Assembly: GCF_020037125.1 (NCBI RefSeq)
Contig: NZ_JAIQDG010000004.1
Coordinates: 186,001-250,000 of the forward strand
DNA: 64,000 bases
Direction: 5' to 3'
Origin: Myxococcus sp. RHSTA-1-4
GTDB taxonomy: Bacteria; Myxococcota; Myxococcia; Myxococcales; Myxococcaceae
Shown: piece by piece, positions 24,238 through 32,538 of the stretch
Layout of the letters: each line of letters opens with the position of its first letter
Position numbering within the stretch: the first letter of the stretch is position 1
Notes under the pieces: model-generated
Databases searched by the model: none
The model's input: the letters and a program-made list of their open reading frames with translations, nothing else
What the model was told of the DNA's origin: nothing
Made by a program: the position numbers and the translations under genes

Positions 24238-26589
24238 ATGGCTTCGGGACCTCGGTTCCTTTTGCACCGGCGCACCGTGCTGGCCGCGATGTTGGGCGGC
24301 ACGGCGGCGTCCCTGCTGGGCTGCGGCAAGGACTCCGCCGTGGTCCGCCCACCTCCGGGCCCGCCGCCCGAAGGAGTGCTCATTCCCGAGGTGCGTCCCG
24401 GCGAGGACGTCTTCGGCTACGTCCAGCGCGTGAAGGGCGCCTTCGACGAGACGCTCTACAAACAGGTGCTGGGCGCCGCCAACGCCTTCAAGGAGGGCGA
24501 CGCGCTGGTGGGCGTGGCCGCGGCGGACGACGCCTCGCGTGAGAATGCGCGGCGGCTCCTGGAGAACACGCGCCTGGTGGACCTGGAGGGCCACCCGGTG
24601 CGGAAGGACCAGCTCCACGCGCTGCTGCTGGAGACGGAGGACCGCGTGGCGGCCGCCGCCGCGGAGGGCTGGACGCTGGGCCGGCTGAAGCAGTTCCTGC
24701 TGGAGAGCGACGAGGCCGCCATCAAGTCCCTCATGCCGGGCCTGGGCAGCGACGTCATCGCCTGCGTCGTCAAGCTGATGAGCGACGAGGAGCTCATCGC
24801 CGTGGCCCGGAAGGTGTTCAACCCGCTGCCGGGCAGCAACCTCGGCGCGCGGGGCTACCTGGGCGCGCGCATCCAGCCCAACTCGCCCACGGACAACGTG
24901 GACGACATCCGCTGGCAGGTGTTCGACGGCTTCGCGTACGCGGTGGGCGACGTGGTGCTCGGCTGCAACCCGGTGTCCTCCGCGCCGGAGTCGGTGGGCG
25001 CCATCGAGTCCGCCCTGCACGAGTTGCTGGTGACGTTCGGCCTGGAGGACGTGCTGCCCCACTGCGTGCTGGCCCACATCGACGTGCAGGCGGAGGTGGA
25101 GCGCCAGCAGCCCGGCAGCACCGGCATCTGGTTCCAGAGCATCGCCGGCAGCGACACCGCCAATGGCACCTTCGACATCTCCGTGGAGAAGATGCTCGGG
25201 TACGCGGACGGCCGCACCGGGAAGTACGGCCTCTACTTCGAGACGGGCCAGGGCGCGGACTTCACCAACGGCCATGCGCACGGCTACGACATGGTGCTGC
25301 ACGAGTCGCGAAAGTACGGCTTCGCGCGGGCGCTGACCCGGCGCGTGGCCCGGGCCCAGGAGCGCGCGGGCCGCGCCGCCGCGCCGTGGGTCCACCTCAA
25401 CGACGTGGCGGGCTTCATCGGTCCGGAGGTGTTCCGCACCCGGGAGCAGCTCGTGCGCTGCTGCCTGGAGGACATCGTCATGGGCAAGCTGCACGGGCTC
25501 ACCATCGGCCTGGACGTCTGCTCCACGCTCCACATGGACGTGTCGCTGGACGACCTGGACTGGTGCCTGGAGCGCATCATGCCGGCCAACCCGGCGTACC
25601 TCATGGGGCTGCCCACCAAGAACGACCCGATGCTGGGCTACCTCACCACCGGCTTCCAGGACCACGTCCGGCTGCGAGAGCGCTTCGGCTACAAGGTGGA
25701 GGACCGGATGTGGGCCTTCTTCCAGCGCCTGGGCGTCATCGACTCGGAAGGCCGGCCCACCGAGCACTTCGGAGACCCGCTCTGGGTCTACCTGCAGTAC
25801 CTGCGCGCGAAGGGCGACACACGGCCCGAGGCGGACATCCGCGCCGAGGGCACCCTGAGGCTCGAGGAGATTCGCGCCCGGGGCGTGGCCATCGCCCGGG
25901 GGCATGGCGCGAACCCGTGGGACCTGGAGCCCGCGCTGGAGACGGAGTTGCGCCGCGTCTACGCGGACTCCAAGAAGAGCCTGTGGACGGAGCTGACGCA
26001 GTCCTTCATCACCACGGTGCCGGATGGCGTGCGGCTGGTGACGAAGTCGAAGGACCGCACGGAGTACATCCTCCACCCGGACACGGGTGAGCAGCTCGAC
26101 GCCGCGTCGCTGGACGCGCTGCGCTCGCTGCGCGCGCGGCACGGTGGCCGGTACGACGTGCAGCTCATGGTGTCCGACGGGCTCAACGCGCTGGCCATCA
26201 TGGACGACGGGCAGCTGCTGCCCTACCTGGACGCGCTGCGCTCCGCGCTCACCACCGCCGGCTACACCGTGGCCCCGGAGCACCTGCTGCTCACCTCCGG
26301 CCGCGTGCGCGCCGGCTACCGCGTGGGCGAGGCGCTCTACAGCGGCCTGGGAGACCCCGCCACGCACCGCGCCATCATCCACGTCATCGGCGAGCGTCCC
26401 GGCACGGGCCACCACACCTTCTCCGCGTACATCACCGCCCCCACCGCCGAGGTCTGGTCCCAGGCGGGCCGGGTGGACCACAACATCACCCGCGTGGTGT
26501 CCGGCGTCGCGCTCACCGCGTACGCGCCGGCGCTGGCCGCGCCAGAGACGGTCCGCCTGCTCCAGCAGCTCGCGCCCCGGGGCGGCTGA
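24238..26589 (+). CDS. Ethanolamine ammonia-lyase, EutB-EutC fusion with Tat lipoprotein signal
   Basis: A 783-residue protein. Residues about 50-480 match the EutB heavy chain: CNPVSSAPESVGAIES, IWFQSIAGSDTANGTF and HAHGYDMVLHESRKYG line the substrate and B12 site. About 600-783 match the EutC light chain (VQLMVSDGLNALAI, then TSGRVRAGYRVGEALY). In most bacteria the two chains are separate. The N-terminus is odd: LLHRRTVLAAMLGGTAASLLGC has an RR pair, a hydrophobic run and a lipobox Cys (split: LLHRRTVLAAMLGG, TAASLLGC), suggesting Tat export as a lipoprotein. Cobalamin would have to be loaded before export. No other eut genes are near. AGGACAGGAC precedes the ATG. Confidence 0.82.
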   Translation: MASGPRFLLHRRTVLAAMLGGTAASLLGCGKDSAVVRPPPGPPPEGVLIPEVRPGEDVFGYVQRVKGAFDETLYKQVLGAANAFKEGDALVGVAAADDASRENARRLLENTRLVDLEGHPVRKDQLHALLLETEDRVAAAAAEGWTLGRLKQFLLESDEAAIKSLMPGLGSDVIACVVKLMSDEELIAVARKVFNPLPGSNLGARGYLGARIQPNSPTDNVDDIRWQVFDGFAYAVGDVVLGCNPVSSAPESVGAIESALHELLVTFGLEDVLPHCVLAHIDVQAEVERQQPGSTGIWFQSIAGSDTANGTFDISVEKMLGYADGRTGKYGLYFETGQGADFTNGHAHGYDMVLHESRKYGFARALTRRVARAQERAGRAAAPWVHLNDVAGFIGPEVFRTREQLVRCCLEDIVMGKLHGLTIGLDVCSTLHMDVSLDDLDWCLERIMPANPAYLMGLPTKNDPMLGYLTTGFQDHVRLRERFGYKVEDRMWAFFQRLGVIDSEGRPTEHFGDPLWVYLQYLRAKGDTRPEADIRAEGTLRLEEIRARGVAIARGHGANPWDLEPALETELRRVYADSKKSLWTELTQSFITTVPDGVRLVTKSKDRTEYILHPDTGEQLDAASLDALRSLRARHGGRYDVQLMVSDGLNALAIMDDGQLLPYLDALRSALTTAGYTVAPEHLLLTSGRVRAGYRVGEALYSGLGDPATHRAIIHVIGERPGTGHHTFSAYITAPTAEVWSQAGRVDHNITRVVSGVALTAYAPALAAPETVRLLQQLAPRGG

Positions 26590-26699
26590 CCCCGCCCACA
26601 CACGAGGAGGACGGAGGCTCCACGGGGTGCCGGCGCGGCGCGCGGAATGCGTGACGCGTGTCAGACACCCCAGGTAGGTTTCTGGACAAGCGAGCCACC

Positions 26700-27332
26700 A
26701 TGAAACCCGCCGAGAAAATCCCCGTCCTCCTCGAGCGCCTCCGCGAAGCCCACCCGGACGCGCGCTACGAGCTCAACTGGTCCACCCCCTTCGAGCTGCT
26801 CGTCGCCACCATCCTGGCGGCGCAGTGCACGGACGAGCGCGTCAACCGCGTGACGGCCACCCTCTTTCCGAAGTACCCGGGCCCGAAGGCGCTCGCGGAA
26901 GCGGACACGGCGGAGCTGGAGGAGGACCTCAAGCCCACGGGCTTCTACAAGCAGAAGACGAAGTCCGTGCAGGCCATGAGCCGCGCGCTGCTGGAGGACT
27001 TCGGCGGCGAGGTGCCGCGCACCGTGGAGGAGCTGGTGACGCTGCCCGGCGTGGCGCGGAAGACGGCGAACGTCGTCCTCAACACCGCCTTCAACCTGCC
27101 CTCCGGCATCATCGTCGACACCCACGTCGCCCGCGTCAGCCAGCGCATGGGGCTGACGAAGCACGACAAGCCGGACGTCATCGAGCAGGACCTGATGAAG
27201 CTGGTGCCCCAGGAGCAGTGGACCTTCTTCGGTCCCGCCACCGTGCTCCATGGCCGGTACACCTGCACGGCGAAGAAGCCGAAGTGCGAGGAGTGCATCT
27301 TCAAGGACCTCTGTCCGCGCATCGGCGTGTGA
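26700..27332 (+). CDS. nth: Endonuclease III (DNA N-glycosylase/AP lyase)
   Basis: A 210-residue base-excision repair enzyme that removes oxidised pyrimidines and cuts the strand at AP sites. The helix-hairpin-helix VEELVTLPGVARKTANVVL (about 110-128) carries the catalytic Lys, and the Asp is in IIVDTHVARVS (about 138-148). The [4Fe-4S] cluster motif is complete at the C-terminus: Cys-X6-Cys-X2-Cys-X5-Cys, within CTAKKPKCEECIFKDLC. Length is usual. The start at 26700 is preferred over 26658, which would add a non-conserved 14 residues. Single gene, no operon seen. Confidence 0.95.
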   Translation: MKPAEKIPVLLERLREAHPDARYELNWSTPFELLVATILAAQCTDERVNRVTATLFPKYPGPKALAEADTAELEEDLKPTGFYKQKTKSVQAMSRALLEDFGGEVPRTVEELVTLPGVARKTANVVLNTAFNLPSGIIVDTHVARVSQRMGLTKHDKPDVIEQDLMKLVPQEQWTFFGPATVLHGRYTCTAKKPKCEECIFKDLCPRIGV

Positions 27333-27417
27333 CCGGTTGCGGGACATGATTGTCCGCTCATGGGACGCATGAGCGCAGGGAATACAGGCAGCCGGGCTCG
27401 GGTTCGGCCGCGCTGAC

Positions 27418-28722
27418 ATGAACCCAGCTCCTTCCGCCGGTCCCATCGAGTCCAGCGAGCGTCTGGCGCTGCTCGACACGCTGCGGGGCTTCGCGCTCTG
27501 CGGCGTGTTCGTCTCCAACGTCATGATGTGGTTCAGCGGCAGGACCTTCCTGCCGCGGCCCCAGATGGAGGCGGCGTTCGCGAACGCCTCGCTCCCGGAC
27601 ACCGTCACCCTGCAAGCCTTCATGCTGCTGGTGTCCGGGAAGTTCATCACCCTCTTCTCGTTCCTCTTCGGCCTGGGCTTCGCGGTGCAGCTCGGGCGCG
27701 CGGAGGACCGGGGCGCCTCCATCGTCCCGGTGTACTCGCGGCGGCTGGTGGTGATGCTGGTGATGGGCCTCGCCCACCTGTTCCTGCTCTGGTACGGCGA
27801 CATCCTCAGCACGTACGCGGTGCTGGGCCTCGGGCTGCTGCTGCTCCGGAAGCGCTCGGACCGGACGCTGCTCATCCTCACGGCGGTGCTGGTCCTCGTC
27901 TGGCCCATCATCGGCATGGCCATCCTGCGGCTGCCGCAGCTCCTCGCGGAGACGCCCGAAGCCGGCGCGGCCATCGCGAAGGCGGCCGCGGAGCGCTCGG
28001 CGGCCATCAAGGCGGAGGCTTTGGCGGCATTCTCGGGAGGAAGCTGGTGGGACGTGGTGAGGTCAGGCGGCAACTTCTATGTGCGCGACTTCCTGCCGAT
28101 GATTGCCGCCACCATGCTCGCCACCTTCGGCCGGTTCCTGCTGGGCCTGGTGGCGGGGCGCCGCCGCATCTTCCATGACGCGCACCAGCACCTGCGCCTC
28201 TTCCGCCGGCTGCTCGTCTGGGGGCTGGTGGCCGGAATCATTGGCAGTAGCACCGGGCTGGTCTTCCAGCAGCTCATGATGCGGAAGATTCTCACCCCGG
28301 AGACCCTGCCCGTGTGGCTGCCCCTCGCCATGGCGCCGCTGCGGCACGTGGGCGAGCTGGGCTTCGCGGCCGTCTACGTGTCGGGCCTCACCCTGCTCTT
28401 CCAGCGCGCCACGTGGCAGCGCCTCCTGGGAGTGCTGGCGCCCGTGGGCCGCATGGCGCTGACGAACTACCTGTCGCAGACCGTCATCAGCCTCTTCATC
28501 TTCTACGGGTACGGCCTGGGGCAGATAACGAAGCTCGGCCCCGCCGCCTGCGCGGCGCTCTGCCTGCCCATCTTCGCGGTGCAGGTGGTGTGGAGCCACC
28601 TGTGGCTGTCGCGCTTCCGCTTCGGCCCCGTGGAGTGGGTGTGGCGCTCCCTGACGTACGGGAAGGCCCAACCGATGCGCCGCGACACCTACACGGCACA
28701 CCGGGCGCCCACCGCCGTCTGA
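27418..28722 (+). CDS. DUF418 (YeiB-type) membrane protein
   Basis: A 434-residue inner-membrane protein with about 9-10 predicted helices. The N-terminal LLDTLRGFALCGVFVSN (about 20-36) and the C-terminal GPVEWVWRSLTYGK (about 401-414) match DUF418 marks. The family is related to acyltransferase-3-like proteins, and its substrates are unknown. Helical segments such as LVVMLVMGLAHLFLLWYGDIL and MALTNYLSQTVISLFIFYGYG fit. No operon partner is evident; nth lies 85 bp upstream. The ATG at 27418 has no good ribosome site, so the start may be slightly off. Confidence 0.8.
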   Translation: MNPAPSAGPIESSERLALLDTLRGFALCGVFVSNVMMWFSGRTFLPRPQMEAAFANASLPDTVTLQAFMLLVSGKFITLFSFLFGLGFAVQLGRAEDRGASIVPVYSRRLVVMLVMGLAHLFLLWYGDILSTYAVLGLGLLLLRKRSDRTLLILTAVLVLVWPIIGMAILRLPQLLAETPEAGAAIAKAAAERSAAIKAEALAAFSGGSWWDVVRSGGNFYVRDFLPMIAATMLATFGRFLLGLVAGRRRIFHDAHQHLRLFRRLLVWGLVAGIIGSSTGLVFQQLMMRKILTPETLPVWLPLAMAPLRHVGELGFAAVYVSGLTLLFQRATWQRLLGVLAPVGRMALTNYLSQTVISLFIFYGYGLGQITKLGPAACAALCLPIFAVQVVWSHLWLSRFRFGPVEWVWRSLTYGKAQPMRRDTYTAHRAPTAV

Positions 28723-28858
28723 GAGGGAGAGCTCCCTCCCGGCGGCGCATGACCTGCGTGACCTTCCGGCGGGCCGCAGGTTCTGCGCTCGAGGGACGTG
28801 CCCCGCGCTCGTACCCGGGGCTGGCGCCCGCGTTGCAGGACACGGAGCTGGAGACGCC

Positions 28859-29428
28859 ATGCACATCCAGCTTCGCTTCAAGCCCGCCGAAGCCGCACCC
28901 GAGGACGCCTTCCAGCTCCTCCTCGAGTGTCATGTGCGGATCCGCGAGTTCTGCCTCGTCGCGCTGAGGCTCGCCCGCCAGGTGGAGGCGCCACCGCACG
29001 AGCGTTCAGAGGCCGCCGGACGTCTGACGCGCTACTTCACCGAGGCGCTTCCCCGGCATGTAGCGGATGAGGACGAATCCCTGGCGCCGCGGCTGCTCCA
29101 GGCCGGCCTCTCTCCAGCGGGCCGGGAGGCGCTCGCGGAGATGTCCCGGCAACACGCGGACATCGAAGCCCTGCTGGCGGCGCTGCTCCCCGTCTGGAGC
29201 GAGCTGGCCGCCGCGCCCGGGCGACACCCGGCGCTGGCGCCGGAGCTGGCCGGGGACAGCGAGCGGCTCGCGGCACGGCTCGAGGCGCACCTGTACCTGG
29301 AGGAGCAGTCCCTCTTCCCCGAGGCCCGGAAGCTGCTCCCGCCCGAGGAAGCACGCGCGGTGCTGGCCGAGATGCGCGCGCGGCGGGCCCCGGGGACGAG
29401 TCCCCGAGGCAAAGGAGGAGAGCCATGA
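28859..29428 (+). CDS. Hemerythrin-like (HHE) domain protein
   Basis: A 189-residue soluble protein. Candidate iron-site residues lie in LECHVRIREFC (about 23-33), ALPRHVADEDES (about 61-72), SRQHADIEALL (about 94-104) and EAHLYLEEQSLFPE (about 142-155), the His/Glu spacing of HHE cation-binding domains. A short basic, disordered tail ends the chain. Its stop overlaps the next ATG (ATGA), coupling it to an NnrS gene. Family knowledge: HHE proteins bind O2 or NO, or repair Fe-S clusters (RIC/YtfE). With NnrS next to it, a role in NO stress is likely. Confidence 0.8.
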   Translation: MHIQLRFKPAEAAPEDAFQLLLECHVRIREFCLVALRLARQVEAPPHERSEAAGRLTRYFTEALPRHVADEDESLAPRLLQAGLSPAGREALAEMSRQHADIEALLAALLPVWSELAAAPGRHPALAPELAGDSERLAARLEAHLYLEEQSLFPEARKLLPPEEARAVLAEMRARRAPGTSPRGKGGEP

Positions 29429-30606
29429 TGATGCCCCCGTCCTCGTCCAAGCCCGAGCCCGTGTGGCGCCGGGAGCCGTACCGGTTGTTCTTCCCGCTGG
29501 GCGTGGTGCTGGGCCAGGTGGGCGTGGTGCACTGGCTGCTGTACGCCCTGGGCGTCGACTCCACGTGGCGCTCCACGTCGCACGCGCTGACCCTGGTGCA
29601 GGGCTTCATGCTCTGCTTCGCGCTGGGCTTCCTCTACACCTTCATCCCCCGCCGCACGGGGACGGAGGGCCCGTCGGCCGCGCGGGTGGGCGTCTCCCTG
29701 TTCCTGCCGGTGGCCGTCACCGCGAGCGCGTGGTGGGAGGCCTGGTGGCTGACGGAGGCCTTCTTCCTGGCGCAGCTCGGCGTGCTGCTGTCCTTCATCG
29801 TGCCGCGCCTGCGCGCACCGGGGCCGGGCCGCACGGTACCGGAGGGCATGGTGTGGGTGCCCATCGCCCTGGGCCTGGGCGCGGCCGGCGCGGTGCTGAC
29901 GGCCGTGCCTCCGGGAATGGGGCCGCCCTGGCTGCACGCCCTGGGCACGGGGCTGCTGCTCCAGGGCCTGTTCGCGGGGCTGGTGCTGGGCGTCGGCGGC
30001 ATGTTGCTGCCCATGTTCCTCCACGGCGAGCCCCCGGGCGTGGCCACCGGAGCGCGGCGGCGCGTGAGGCAGGGCCTCCACGTGGCCGCGGCGCTCTGCT
30101 TCGTGGCGAGCTTCCTCGTCGAGCCGCTGGTGTCCTCGCGGTGGGGCCATGGCCTGCGGGCCGTGGTGGTGGCGGCGGCCCTGGTGGGGCCGACGCGGCT
30201 GTGGCGCGCGCCGTCGCAGTCCGGGCTCCACCGCTGGCTCATCTGGGCCTCCGCGTGGCTGCTGCCGCTGGGCTACTCCGCGGTGGCGCTGCGGCCCGAG
30301 CTGCGCACGGCGGGGCTGCACGTCGTCTTCCTCGGCTGCTTCGCGCTGATGGCGCTCGCGGTCTCCACGCACGTGGTGCTCGCGCACGGCGGGCACGGCA
30401 GGCTGCTCATGGGCCACCCGTGGCAGGTGGGGACCGTGGGCGCGCTGATGGGGGTGGCCATGGTGGCGCGGCTGCTCGTGCCCTTCACCGCCGGACACTT
30501 CACGCTCTGGCTGGGCATCGCGGCGGCGGCCTTCCTCGCCGCGACGGCGCTGTGGGCCTTCTTCCTCGTCCCCCTCTCTCTCGGTGAGCCCACGCCCCAC
30601 GCGTGA
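29425..30606 (+). CDS. nnrS: NnrS-family membrane protein
   Basis: A 393-residue, 12-helix inner-membrane protein. NnrS marks include EPYRLFFPLGVVLGQVG (about 15-31), a His-rich set (HALTLVQGFMLCFALGFLYT, about 53-72) and THVVLAHGGHGRLL (about 315-328). Family knowledge: NnrS is a haem- and copper-containing protein that protects against NO. It overlaps the hemerythrin gene upstream by ATGA and is followed 15 bp later by the barrel gene, so the three form an operon. No FNR- or NnrR-type site is obvious upstream of the first gene. Confidence 0.85.
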   Translation: MMMPPSSSKPEPVWRREPYRLFFPLGVVLGQVGVVHWLLYALGVDSTWRSTSHALTLVQGFMLCFALGFLYTFIPRRTGTEGPSAARVGVSLFLPVAVTASAWWEAWWLTEAFFLAQLGVLLSFIVPRLRAPGPGRTVPEGMVWVPIALGLGAAGAVLTAVPPGMGPPWLHALGTGLLLQGLFAGLVLGVGGMLLPMFLHGEPPGVATGARRRVRQGLHVAAALCFVASFLVEPLVSSRWGHGLRAVVVAAALVGPTRLWRAPSQSGLHRWLIWASAWLLPLGYSAVALRPELRTAGLHVVFLGCFALMALAVSTHVVLAHGGHGRLLMGHPWQVGTVGALMGVAMVARLLVPFTAGHFTLWLGIAAAAFLAATALWAFFLVPLSLGEPTPHA

Positions 30607-30620
30607 GCTGGAGGATTCCC

Positions 30621-31520
30621 ATGCGTTCGAACATCTCCCGGGCCCTCGCTTCACTCTCCCTCCTCGCCGCGCTCGGGCCGCTGTCCGCCCGGGCCGCGCC
30701 CCGGGCGCCCTACTCACTGCCCTGGCAGCTGCGCCCGACGGCGGCGGTGAGTGTGGTGCGCTCGGACACGTCGCTCGCCCTGTCCTCGGCGGATGCGACG
30801 GGTGACAGCGTCACCACGGCCACCCTGCTGCTGGTGAGCTACAAGGTCACCCCGAGCCTGGCGCCGCTGGTGCGCGTGGGCTACGTGGACCATGCGCCGG
30901 GGACGGGCAGCCCGGGCGCGGCGCTGGTGAATCCCGTGCTCGGCGCAATCTATTCGCACGACCTGAGCGAGACGCTGCGGCTGGGCTTCTTCCTCGGCTT
31001 CACCCTGCCCGTGGGCATGGGGGGCGGCAACACGCCCAGGGCCGCGACGGCGGCGGCGGCGCGCTCGGGTGTGCTGACGCGCTCGGCGATGGACAACGCC
31101 ATGTTCGCGGTGAACGACTTCACCGTCTTCCCGGGCGTGGGCCTGTCGTACGTGGCGGGAGGCTTCACGGCCCAGGTGGAGGCCACGGTGCTGCAGCTCA
31201 CGCGCGTGCGCGGCGAGGCGGTGCAGCAGGACAAGGCGAGGACCAACTTCACCTCGGGCCTGCACCTGGGCTACTTCGTCCACCCCGCCGTGTCGCTGGG
31301 CGGGGAGCTGCGCTACCAGCGCTGGCTGTCCACTCCGTCGACGGTGACGTCGGAGGAGCTGCGAGACAACCTCACGGTCGCCGCGGGCCCGCGCCTCCAC
31401 TTCAAGCTGAGCGACAGCCTGGTGCTCCGCCCCGGGCTGTCCTACGCCTTCGCGCTCGACGCCCCCATGAAGACGGCGAGCTACTCCGTCTTCCAGCTCG
31501 ACGTCCCCCTGGTCTTCTGA
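30621..31520 (+). CDS. Outer-membrane beta-barrel-like protein of the NnrS unit
   Basis: A 299-residue exported protein. Residues 1-27 form a signal peptide (ends SARAAP). The rest shows repeated amphipathic strands and ends in QLDVPLVF, a terminal Phe typical of outer-membrane barrels. GGAGG lies 6 bp before the ATG at 30621, so this start is preferred over the GTG at 30603 that overlaps the nnrS stop. I do not recognise the family; it may be a transport or porin-like protein tied to the hemerythrin and NnrS genes. Confidence 0.6.
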   Translation: MRSNISRALASLSLLAALGPLSARAAPRAPYSLPWQLRPTAAVSVVRSDTSLALSSADATGDSVTTATLLLVSYKVTPSLAPLVRVGYVDHAPGTGSPGAALVNPVLGAIYSHDLSETLRLGFFLGFTLPVGMGGGNTPRAATAAAARSGVLTRSAMDNAMFAVNDFTVFPGVGLSYVAGGFTAQVEATVLQLTRVRGEAVQQDKARTNFTSGLHLGYFVHPAVSLGGELRYQRWLSTPSTVTSEELRDNLTVAAGPRLHFKLSDSLVLRPGLSYAFALDAPMKTASYSVFQLDVPLVF

Positions 31521-31521
31521 G

Positions 31522-31647
31522 CTACGGCTCGCCGGCCGCCACGTCCTCGGAGCCGGCGGCGGCCTCGGGGACGAGGTCCCCGGCCTCGTCCTCGTGCTCG
31601 TCGCCAAGGGTGGGCTCGTCCCGGGTGGGACATGCTCTCCGACCCAC
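31522..31647 (-). CDS. Possible small acidic ORF
   Basis: A 41-codon minus-strand frame from a GTG at 31647 to a TAG ending at 31522. The last 30 residues are strikingly acidic (DEPTLGDEHEDEAGDLVPEA). It could be the C-terminal end of a lost gene, or chance in GC-rich DNA. No ribosome site is evident. Confidence 0.2.
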   Translation of the reverse strand: MGRRACPTRDEPTLGDEHEDEAGDLVPEAAAGSEDVAAGEP

Positions 31648-31704
31648 ACCACCCGTGAGAGTCATGACGGTGGGGGCCCGGGCTGTGGCAGACTCGCTCG
31701 GACC

Positions 31705-32538
31705 ATGTGGGATTGGGTCCGCAAGCTCGCGGAGTGGTCACAAGCCGATGAGCCCTTCGCCGTCGCCACCGTGACGGGCCATCAGGGCAGCACGCCCGCC
31801 GAGCCCGGCGCGAAGCTGCTCGTCCGCGCGGATGGGGCATTCCACGGCACCGTCGGAGGCGGACACCTGGAGCAGCTGGTGCTCGCGGACGCGCGGGCCT
31901 GCCTGGAGAAGGGCGAGGCGCGCGGCTTCCGCTACCCCCTGGGCGCGAAGCTGGGCCAGTGCTGCGGCGGCGTGGTGGACGTCTTCGTGGAGCCCGTCAA
32001 CCACGGCCCCCGCCTGTACCTCTTCGGCGCCGGGCACGTGGGCCAGGCGCTGTGCCGCACGCTGGAGGACACCCCCTTCCGCATCCACCTGGTGGATGAG
32101 CGACCCGAGTGGCTCCACGGGGAGCGCATCCCCGCCTCCGTGGTGCGCCACGAGGAGCCCTGGGACGTGTTCGCCTCCCGCGCCCGCTGGGACGCGCGCC
32201 GCACCTACGTCGCGGTGATGACGCACCGGCACGACCTGGACCAGGACATCATCGCCTTCGCCGTGGAGAAGCCCGCGCGCTACCTGGGGCTCATCGGCAG
32301 CCGGACGAAGTGGGCCCGCTTCCGCCAGCGGCTGGAGGCCCGGGGCATGACGGCGCGGCAGATGGACCGGGTCCAGTGCCCCATGGGAGTGCAGATTGGC
32401 GGCAAGTCGCCGCAGGAGGTCGCGGTGAGCATCGCCGCGGGCCTGCTCCAGGTGCACCACGGGCAGAGCGCCCAGACACACTCCGATACCGCGGCGTCCG
32501 AGCCGCCCCGCTTGCGAGAGGTATCCTCGGGAGAATGA
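31705..32538 (+). CDS. xdhC: XdhC-type maturation factor for xanthine dehydrogenase
   Basis: A 277-residue protein. The N-terminal XdhC domain has VTGHQGSTPAEPGAKLLV (about 21-38) and the Cys-containing GAKLGQCCGGVVDVF (about 79-93). The C-terminal half is a Rossmann-like domain starting YLFGAGHVGQALC (about 103-115), and ends with the conserved IGLKSP-type motif (QIGGKSPQEVAVSIAAG). Family knowledge: XdhC binds the molybdenum cofactor, adds or guards its sulfur and hands it to xanthine dehydrogenase. Its stop overlaps the xdh ATG (ATGA), matching this role. Start at 31705 trims a non-conserved leader. Confidence 0.9.
   Translation: MWDWVRKLAEWSQADEPFAVATVTGHQGSTPAEPGAKLLVRADGAFHGTVGGGHLEQLVLADARACLEKGEARGFRYPLGAKLGQCCGGVVDVFVEPVNHGPRLYLFGAGHVGQALCRTLEDTPFRIHLVDERPEWLHGERIPASVVRHEEPWDVFASRARWDARRTYVAVMTHRHDLDQDIIAFAVEKPARYLGLIGSRTKWARFRQRLEARGMTARQMDRVQCPMGVQIGGKSPQEVAVSIAAGLLQVHHGQSAQTHSDTAASEPPRLREVSSGE

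Noticed and set aside
31481..31840. Minus-strand ORF between the barrel and xdhC
   Set aside because: It overlaps both genes and has no motif; only a short acidic frame at 31522-31647 was kept at low confidence.
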